DNA from: Brachycybe producta
Taxonomy: Eukaryota; Arthropoda; Diplopoda; Playtdesmida; Andrognathidae
Assembly: GCA_036925085.1 (NCBI GenBank)
Contig: JAUPFP010000009.1
Location: forward strand, 3,306,461 to 3,370,460
Length of the DNA: 64,000 nucleotides
Reading direction: 5' to 3'
In this document: positions 56,664 through 64,000 of the stretch, in pieces
Layout: each line of letters begins with the position of its first letter
Position numbering within the stretch: position 1 is the first letter of the stretch
Position numbers and translations under genes: made by a program
The notes under the pieces: generated by a model
The model's database searches: none
The model's input: only the letters and a program-made list of their open reading frames with translations
What the model was told of the DNA's origin: nothing

Positions 56664-57079
56664 GAGGCTACATTGCAGAATTACTTTGAAAAATCTCCAC
56701 AAAGAGCAGCTATATAGCATCGTTTTTCTATTGAGCCCATAGAACCCCAATGTCAGGACCGGTTTAACCATTGGGCTAAAAGGGCTGCAGTAAATGGCCT
56801 CCGAATGAATATTTTTTTAATGACTGTAATTACTGTAAATCAACAGTTTTTTTTTGCAAATGATCAAACTGAACTCGAGAATGCATGTTTTTACACAATA
56901 AGATTGGGGTTTACGTCATTTCTGGAAGGGGCCCCATATATATATATATATATATTAACCCAGGGCCCCCATGTAGGCTGATCCGGCCCTGCCCAATGTT
57001 AAAGAAAAAACGTTAATTTTTAAAATACACAGTTGCGCTGCAATATGTCTATTTTCTTCATATTTAAAGTTGTCCAATT
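56664..57079 (+). mobile_element. Foldback element (family F), one arm, split by a hAT MITE
   Basis: Family F sequence at 56664-56753 (AGAGGCTACATTGCAGAATT) continues at 57000-57079 after the inserted element. The rest of the foldback is absent. Confidence 0.75.
56754..56991. mobile_element. hAT-type MITE inside family F, perfect 8-bp TSD
   Basis: A 238-bp element with ends CAGGACCGGTTTAACC and complement CAGGGCCGGATCAGCC, flanked by CCCAATGT at 56746-56753 and 56992-56999. CCCAATGT is normal family F sequence, so the empty site can be read from other copies. Confidence 0.85.
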
Positions 57080-57376
57080 TCAACCATCAGGAACATCTGT
57101 GACGTGGCAGCTCCGATGGGATGGAGGGGGAGGGCACCACATGCTGTTGGAAAATCATTGATTGTTTGCTATCTGGAATATTGGGAAGACCTTCAGCATA
57201 TCTAGGTATACCACACCAGTGGATCTTCAAAATGTGTGAAACCTCATGGTGGACACCCTGTATATCACTCCAGTGTAACTGGTGTCACCGGAGGGATTGT
57301 TTTATTGCATATTTTTGGCAATGATGATGACTCAGAAAATAAATGCAATTTTTTAAATGCAAGTCCGATAGGACTC
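57080..57376. other. Unclassified stretch with CACCCTGTAT word
   Basis: Moderate GC; a 67-residue frame at 57121 has no recognised domain. Confidence 0.3.
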
Positions 57377-57425
57377 CAGGGGCCTGTTTCACAAAACTAC
57401 AAGTCTTGTCAGTAACAATTGTAGG

Positions 57426-57690
57426 TTACAAGTTGTTGGCAACAAGTTGTTGGTGACAAGTTGTTGGTGACAAGTTGTTGGTGACAAGTTGTTGGCGACA
57501 AGTTGTTGGCAACCAAGTTGTTGGCAACCAAGTTGTTGGCAACCAAGTTGTTGGCAACCAAGTTGTTGGCAACCAAGTTGTTGGCAACCAAGTTGTTGGC
57601 AACCAAGTTGTTGGCAACCAAGTTGTTGGCAACCAAGTTGTTGGCAACCAAGTTGTTGGCAACCAAGTTATTGGCAACAAGTTGTTAAGA
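57426..57690 (+). repeat. 15-bp minisatellite, about 17 units
   Basis: Unit GTTGGCAACCAAGTT, nearly perfect in the central copies, with shorter tgacaagttgttgg variants at the left. The period of 15 keeps five frames open (VANNL and LLATK repeats); none is a gene. Confidence 0.95.
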
Positions 57691-57818
57691 ACAAGTGAAA
57701 TTGGACTTGTTTGTAACAAGTGTAGTTAACAAAAAATGTCAGTAAAAGTGTCTACAAAAGTGTTGCATTAGGAAATAAGCTGTGTATTTTAAAAGAAATA
57801 CTGAGATAAGTCAATTAA

Positions 57819-58463
57819 AGAGACCATTACCCCCAGGATTTTTTTTGTTGAAATATCAGTCAAGACTTACCCAACGATTGCTAAAATAATTTTTAAAATT
57901 AAAAATAAGTGATTAAAATTATTAAAAAAATTTTAAAAACGAAGTGACTTTTATTAGTCACCAAACAACCCCATTTTAAATTTCTAAAAACGAAAGTCTT
58001 CCTCTTAATTTAGTGGCAAAGGTTGTCATCTCATATTTCCCATAATTCCTTAATCAAATACATGTATTCCTTATTCATATTCAACTTGATAGAACTTACA
58101 CATCAACTCGAGAGCCACGTACGTGGCACAGGTGGGGCATAATTCCAATATTAAATCCATAGTACTTTGAAATGAATAGGAAATACATGTATTTTAATAG
58201 GGAATTAAAAATAGTGTGAGGTGACAACACAGACAAAAGGCTTAAATATCGATATATCGATATTTTTTCGAGTAGAGGAGTATACTTTTTATTGCTTTAG
58301 TTCCGATTCATGTTGTTTGGTGGCGCATCTATCTGAAATTTTCAAGTTTCTAATAAATACAGATTCATTTAGAAGTTTTTTTTTATTTTTTTTTTTAAAT
58401 AAACATTTTTACAATCAAAAGGTTCCTAATTTTAAGTAGAATTTTCTAGAGGTAATGGACTCT
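57819..58463. mobile_element. TTAA-flanked MITE with AGAGACC ends, copy 2
   Basis: A 645-bp element with ends AGAGACCATTACCCCCAGG and complement-like GAGGTAATGGACTCT, flanked by TTAA at 57815-57818 and 58464-58467. It shares the interior of 55334-55922 (aatacatgtatt, gtgaggtgac). Confidence 0.8.
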
Positions 58464-58693
58464 TTAAAGACATTCCGTTTAATTTCAAAACACTTATAAC
58501 ACAATCTACCTACCTTTTTTGAATTAGGTTGAAAAATCTTTGGTTGTTAACAAGTGTCAGTAACAAGTTTGTCCACTACACTTGTGAGCTACAAGTGTTC
58601 TATTTTGGTTTACAAGTAAATTAGCTTGTAAACTTGTAAAAATTCACTTGTAATCACAAGTGTAGACTTGTACTTTTGTGAAACGCATAATAA

Positions 58694-59262
58694 GTGGACA
58701 TGTTAGCTCACTATAGAAATGGTCCAACGCAGGGCTGCTAGGTTTGTTTGTGGTAAATATGGATATGCCGACAGTGTAACTAAAATGCTTTCAGAGCTTG
58801 GTTGGGATAGTTTACTTGCAAGACGTTCAGATTTTAGTCTTAATATCTTTAATCGAATGCTAGAAGGCTCTTGCCCTAAACCTACTTCAAGTAAACTTTG
58901 CAGGGCATTATATTTGGGTAGGGGTGACCACTCTAACAAAGTTGGAGAGATTTTTGCACGAACAGATTCTTATTACTGGTCATTTGTCCCTAGGGCGATT
59001 CGACAATGGAACTCGCTTGCTGGGGATTTTGTGCAGGAAAAACGTATTTTATGGGAGTCATAATTTAGTTTTGTTTTGACAATGCATATATTTGCAGCAT
59101 TAAAAAATACTGAAATTGTTGTTGGGTTTATATCAATAGGGTTTTATATTTTCTGGTTTTGACAATGCATTTTCTATGCTGCACTTGGACTCTTGTCCCT
59201 CTGCCATAGGCCTTTATGGCTGCTTGCAGAGTAATTTTTCAAATTCAAATTCAAATTTTACA
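58694..59262 (+). pseudogene. 5'-truncated LINE (CR1/Jockey type), copy 2
   Basis: The frame from 58719 reads MVQRRAARFVCGKYGYADS, then SELGWDSLLARR and FVPRAIRQWNSLAGD, a non-LTR reverse-transcriptase C terminus of 114 residues. The 3' tail ends in caaattcaaattcaaa. It extends about 50 bp further 5' than the copy at 41334. The palm domain and endonuclease are absent. Confidence 0.85.
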
Positions 59263-59324
59263 AAGTTTTAAAAATGTACTTGTTACTAACAAGACTTGGT
59301 AGTTTTGTGAAATGTGGGCCCCTG

Positions 59325-59906
59325 GTAGCCCCTTCTTAAGTACCCCCTGAGCTCAAACATAATCCTATATAGAGAAGGTTAAATAAATGATGAAATTTTT
59401 ATGCCTCTTAGCTAAAAATAAAAATTATAACAAATAAGAAAAAAAAAAAAAAATTTAATATGCAAAGAACTAAAAAATGCTTTTTTTGATATTTCTTTGA
59501 AGGCAAGTCAGTTTTTTTTTCTCTTTTCAAGCCGGAATTGCAGTATAATATAATTATTGTATTTATATGAGTGTTAAGTGTTTATTATAAAGGTAAGAGA
59601 CACACGAATTGACATCACACCCATCACATAAAAACAAACAAAAAATTGACTGAGTTCTGAATTTTCATTTTTTGTTAATTTACATTTATTTCTCTTACTT
59701 GTCTACTTTACTGTGTGTGTGTGTTGTGTGATGTACAGTAATTTAGTTTAATGTGAAATAGAAAGAGAGAGAGAGAAAAAAAAAAGCATATTCCAGACAC
59801 ATTAAAATACGTTTGCTGTGTTTTGTTGACTTCAATTTTGGAAGCATATATTTTAGTTTTAAAATAGTAGTTTATTATTTTAGTTTTTTAGTTTTAGAGT
59901 AAAAAA
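59325..59906. other. Unclassified AT-rich stretch
   Basis: A-runs, (GT)n near 59714 and (GA)n near 59762. No gene is supported. Confidence 0.35.
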
Positions 59907-60600
59907 TCTGTTTAGAGCTCAGATTCTCAAGTAAGAGTAGCTTTTAAGTGAGCCACAATCTGTTATATACCTTGTTTCCACTGCAATATTTAACTGCAGT
60001 TAAAACGTTAACTGCAGTTAATTTTTTATTGGAAACAGATGTGGTTTACATTCTATATCCGGTGTTTAAATGATGAATAAGTCTGTTTAGAGCTCAGATT
60101 CTCATGTAGTAGCTTTCAAGTGAGCCACAACCTGTTATGTAGGACTATCTCATTTCCACTGCAATTAAAAAGTTAACCGCAGTTAATTTCTTTATTGGAA
60201 ACGGATGTGGTTTACATTATATATCTGGTGTTTAAATGATGAGTATATCTGTTTAGAGCTCAGATTCTCAAGTAGTAGCTTTGAAGTGAGCCACTACCTG
60301 TTATATACCTTGTTTCCACTGCAATATTTAACTGCAGTTAAAAAGTTAACCACAGTTCATTTTCTATTGGAAACAGATCTGGTTTACATTATATAACTGG
60401 TGATGAAATTATGAGTAAATCTATTTAGTGCTCAGATTCTGAAGTATTGTCTTTTCAGTGAGCCAAAACATGTTATATACTGTAGGACTATCTCGTTTCC
60501 ATTGCAGTTTTCAAATGCAGTTAAAAAGTTAACCGCGGTTAATTTTCTATTGGAAACAGATGTGATTACATTATATATCTGGTTTTTAAATTGTCGTGTG
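59907..60600 (+). repeat. ~170-bp tandem repeat, four copies
   Basis: The words ctgtttagagctcagattct and accttgtttccactgcaat recur at about 59909, 60083, 60249 and 60421. Each unit contains a small foldback (TTAACTGCAGTTAA, ttggaaacagatgtgg) related to the ends of the MITE at 31916-32796. Confidence 0.85.
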
Positions 60601-60668
60601 GTTCATGCATAGCTCGGTTCGCGCATACCGGCTCGCAGTTTTGTTGCAGCTGGTCTGCGATCATTTCA

Positions 60669-60908
60669 AGCTGCTCGTTCACTAGGTCGGTGACGCGGAG
60701 AAAAACAAAAACAGCTCCCAAACCAAAATGCATGTAAAGGAATGAAGCCCTGCGTCCATTAGGGCGGAAATGAGGAGAAGCGCGGCTCGACACCAATCTG
60801 GAGAAAGTCTTGAACTTCTTGATAACTGCCAATAGCTGCACTAGGTCGGGGTGCCGCACCGTGCCATGCTGTGCCGTTCCACGTCGCCGACCTAGTGGGC
60901 GAGCAGCT
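60669..60908. mobile_element. TTAA-flanked MITE, family G copy 2
   Basis: A 240-bp element with ends AGCTGCTCGTTCACTAGGTC and complement, right flank TTAA (60909-60912), left flank TTCA (60665-60668), one change from TTAA. It shares GTCCATTAGGGCGG and the gagaaagtcttgaacttctt word with 4776-5086. Confidence 0.7.
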
Positions 60909-60912
60909 TTAA

Positions 60913-61748
60913 TAGTAAGCTGCAGTTCGTTTTTGTGGATAACCTGCAAGTGGGCCATAATACACACTTTTGAGTTGTCTAGGGGCAACAGCCACACCTT
61001 ATATGATATTTTTTAAAAAAAAAAAAAACTAAATGGAATGTGTACATCAAACACGGTTGATGAGCCCCTGGATTCATAAACCTTTTTTATTTTCCTGAGC
61101 CACTTGCTCTATAAAGATCATGAAGGTGGGGTGCCATAACTATAATATTTTATTTTCTATTGTAGAAATGAGGGGTGGAGATGAGAGGTGTAGCCAACAA
61201 AATAGTTAAATTGTATTAAAAAAAACTAGAAGTAAGGTAACAATTAGGGTGTGGTTAGGATAGAGTATAGAAGAAGGGGGTGGCCTGAACAAAAAATTTT
61301 TAGGGGGGGGGGGGGTTTACTTAATAAAAGTCTTGTTGTATTCATCAGAAATTTTGACAGCATCTTTATGCTAACCATATATACAAAGTAAGGTAAAAAA
61401 AATAGTAGTGCTGAAGGAAAGGTTAGAAAAGAGAAAGAGAGAGAGGGGTGGGGTTGGGATGTAGGTCCACCCGGGTTCAGTGTAGAAGATGAGAGAGTTT
61501 CATTTAAACTGGTGCAGAATCTCTCATCTCAATGAAAATGAACAGGTTGTTGTAGTAAGGAGGAGGAGGAGGGATCATGGGATAGACTTGTGCATTATGT
61601 AAGAAATTACAATAAAAAGTAAATATCAAAGAATGTTAGGTGTCTTGTTTTGCGAGTTTGTGAAAGGTCACTGTGTGACACACACACACACACACAGAGA
61701 AATAAAAATCCACAAATAACACACATGGCTCTAGCATGCCCCGCCTTA
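60913..61748. other. Unclassified stretch
   Basis: G run near 61300, GA-rich near 61430, (CA)n at 61678-61696. No gene is supported. Confidence 0.35.
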
Positions 61749-62041
61749 TACCTCGTAGACACATGAGTTAAATGAATTCAAATTAAATGTGTTTAGGTGA
61801 ATTATACGGAATCCTGTTAAGAACATGAACACCAAATAAAAATTGACTTTAATTATTAATATTTTAAATTGAAATACTAAATCAATGTTTGTCAATTTAA
61901 GTATTTAAGTATTAACTCAATATTTTCAGATTATTAACTGAATAAATTGAATTTGACATATTGTTTGTTTGTCCTTCACAGGGCTCTGTAGAACACATTT
62001 ATTAATTAAATGCATTTAAATTATCAGGTGTGTACTAGGTA
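61749..62041 (+). mobile_element. Family P MITE, copy 9
   Basis: A 293-bp copy with ends TACCTCGTAGACACATGAG and CAGGTGTGTACTAGGTA, flanked by TTA at 61746-61748 and 62042-62044. Confidence 0.85.
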
Positions 62042-62044
62042 TTA

Positions 62045-63009
62045 GGGGGAAGGGGAGCGAGGCCTTGTGCCCCACGCTTTTAGAGGCTCCGCACTGCTTG
62101 ACTAAACATTTTTTTTGCTACTGTGACATAACTGAAACAATGACAGTTGAAGAATTAGTCACAGTAGTGTCACTAGGGGTTGATGTCACCCATTGTGGTA
62201 TATACCACTCATGGTGTCACCCCTTCCCGACTTCCACCTTCAACTTTCCGATTTCTCCTGTACCATTCCAACCAGAATCTTTAGTAATACGGGTAAATGG
62301 GTAAATTTAAATCCTAAATTTACAAAGGACATAAGAATTAAACAGTAGAATGTGAGGTAAAAGTGTTTAAGAACTACATCAAAATTATGTTAATTGTGTT
62401 TAAATTTTAATATTAAACTGTACAGTTAGAATCAGTAACTGCCCAAATAATATACAACTTTGTTGAACTTAAATGAAATCTCGAGTCTTAAATCAAAACT
62501 TTCCTTTCCTGGCCTTTCCAACTTGTCAGTCACTTCATCGAAATCAACGCCTTTCATCAAATCACTTTCAAACAATACAAAAAAATTATTAAACAACAAT
62601 TTTACAAGTATGCATGAGAACAACGTATGTACTGTACATTCCTGTGATTCGTATTACTCGGTGCGGTCCGCACCCACCTAGTGACGCAAGTGATTGATTA
62701 TTCAAACAGTTGATTCAATTATTAACATGGGAAGACAAAAACTTGCAAATGGTTGAAATCAATTGCATTGGGCCCCCCGCTCATCGCTTGCCACCTAAGG
62801 CCTCGAATACTCCAGGGTCGGGCCTGCGCCCTAGGTGAAGTTTAAAATTTGAGCCCATGCGCCTCAGCATGGCATTTTCTGCATGTGGGACCTTAGTTTT
62901 AGGCAAAGACCCCACATTAATAGAAAGTAGGCATAAAAAAGTTTCAACTTCAACTTTTACTATTCTGGCAAACAGAATTTCATTTAACTTATAGGAAGTA
63001 ATTCTAAAG
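62045..63009. other. Unclassified stretch, no gene seen
   Basis: A GC-richer scrap at 62770-62850 (GGGTCGGGCCTGCGCCCTAG) resembles hAT-like ends but has no partner. Confidence 0.3.
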
Positions 63010-63011
63010 CC

Positions 63012-63825
63012 TGGAACACACACACCGGAATTCCGCCAAGGAAAAAAATGTCCAATACATAGAAACAGAAAAGTAATGAGGAAAGTTGTGCACACCATCT
63101 ATTGAGCAAGAAAAAAAAACATATTTATTGCCAAAATGGATTCCAATATGCTTTTTTTTTGTGATGTCCACATGCTTCTTTCTGATTGGTGGGAATTTGA
63201 ACGGAATATTTGTAGAACGGAAAAAATGTTGAGCTTTGTTCAACTTATTTTTAATGAATTTTCCGTTCACTTTTTATGGAAAATTTTCTCATTTCAATAT
63301 TCTGTTGTGATTTTCTGAGCGGAATTCCGCGTGTGTGTTCTAGGGTAAACAAAAAAGTAATGAGGAAAGTTGTGCGCACCCTCTAGTGAGCAAGAAAAGA
63401 AACATATTTATTGCCAAAATGGATTCCAGTTTGCTTTTTTTTTTGTGATGTCCACATGCTTCTTTCTGATTGGTGGGAATATGAACGGAATACACGCAGA
63501 ATTTCACACAGTGCAAAATGAAAACAACAGAAAAATAAATAAATTTGCATTGTTGGTGTTCACACATAGTAACAGAATGTGTGTGCCCTCTAGTGAGAAA
63601 AAAAAAATAAACACTACAAACACAAAAAAATTAACATCCATGCTGTGATTGGTCGAAATTTTAGATGGAAAATATTTTACAACAGAAAAAGTTGAGCTTT
63701 GTTCAAGTCAATTTTTCAACAAATTTTTCCGTTCAACTTTGGCAGAAAATTTTTTTTTCATTTACATATTCCGTTGTTGATTTTCTGAACGGAATTCTGT
63801 GCATGTGTGTTGTTCTATCCAGTCT
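63012..63825. mobile_element. Composite MITE cluster with GAACACACACGCGGAATTCCG ends
   Basis: A left end TGGAACACACACACCGGAA at 63012 has complement ends at 63319-63344 and 63789-63825. The interior segment starting agtaatgaggaaagttgtgc is repeated at 63073 and 63356, and a third related segment (gttgagctttgttcaa) occurs at 63228 and 63690. It is best read as nested or tandem copies of one inverted-repeat element. Confidence 0.65.
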
Positions 63826-64000
63826 TTATGGCTCCTCCTATTTGTGGCACTAGGTGCGGGACTTAAAAAGGGCTCTGGTTCCACACAGAGCCCAACAAAT
63901 AGTTATCAAGGTTAGGGGAAGAATTCCACTTGCTGAAAAACCAGCAGAAATAATAAATTAGAATATTTCTATAGTCCTTTTACACTGAGAGATAGATGGC
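63826..64000. other. Window edge, unclassified
   Basis: No feature recognised. Confidence 0.3.

Larger units (their letters stand above)
57377..59324. mobile_element. Composite hAT-like element, about 1.95 kb
   Basis: Left CAGGGGCCTGTTTCACAAAA and right complement CAGGGGCCCACATTTCACAA, both continuing into ACTACnAAGTCTTGT. Inside are a 15-bp minisatellite, a TTAA MITE and a LINE. A second partial end (cttgtacttttgtgaaacgc) at 58665-58685 suggests two related elements or a rearrangement. The 8-bp flanks do not match. Confidence 0.55.

Noticed and set aside
57409-57729. VANNL, TTWLP and LLATK pentapeptide-repeat frames
   Set aside because: Five simultaneous frames over a 15-bp minisatellite; they cannot all be genes and none has flanking coding sequence.

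Overview
This window looks like gene-free or intronic nuclear DNA from a metazoan with a large, repeat-rich genome. It is AT-rich and full of long (CT)n, (TA)n and poly-G/poly-C tracts. It has no operons, no tRNA or rRNA gene and no intact protein-coding gene. The CR1/Jockey-type LINE fragments, the mariner remnant and the very high density of miniature inverted-repeat elements (MITEs) suggest an invertebrate, possibly marine, but I cannot place it further. Almost every long open reading frame comes from a microsatellite or from a tandem repeat whose period is a multiple of 3.

Layout. 0-5 kb: a foldback MITE with a 9-bp target duplication, half of a large foldback element, the first copy of a ~300-bp MITE that recurs nine times ('family P'), and a ~150-bp tandem repeat. 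5-13 kb: further family P copies, one (8755-10028) hit by two later insertions including a Helitron-like element, then a second 9-bp-TSD foldback. 13-20 kb: a dispersed AT-rich family, an inverted element flanked by 60-70-bp direct repeats, a LINE tail, a hAT MITE with a perfect 8-bp TSD, and a 21-bp minisatellite between inverted repeats. 20-31 kb: a 38-bp-arm palindrome, minisatellites of 35, 21 and 22-23 bp, a DNA transposon carrying a broken copy of a conserved orphan protein, and a second Helitron-like element. 31-41 kb: MITEs, including one with a 65-bp minisatellite core, a 413-bp mariner deletion derivative, and a third Helitron-like element. 40.8-46.8 kb: a possible LTR fossil, a LINE tail, a 770-bp foldback, one candidate 40-bp exon, and a 16-bp repeat array organised as a 192-bp higher-order repeat. 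48-64 kb: more foldbacks, two hAT MITEs with perfect 8-bp TSDs, several TTAA-flanked MITEs, a 40-bp minisatellite, a composite 1.95-kb element and a closing MITE cluster.

How the parts relate. Target-site signatures sort the short elements into classes: TWA (PIF/Harbinger-like), TTAA (piggyBac-like, several unrelated families), 8 bp (hAT), 9 bp (Mutator-like size), TA (mariner), and no duplication with a hairpin before CTAG (Helitron-like). Three minisatellites lie inside inverted-repeat elements and others abut element ends, so many arrays probably began as expansions inside transposons. Coordinates and duplications were read by eye. Superfamily names rest on target-site length and terminal sequence, not on an encoded transposase, except for the mariner remnant and the LINEs.
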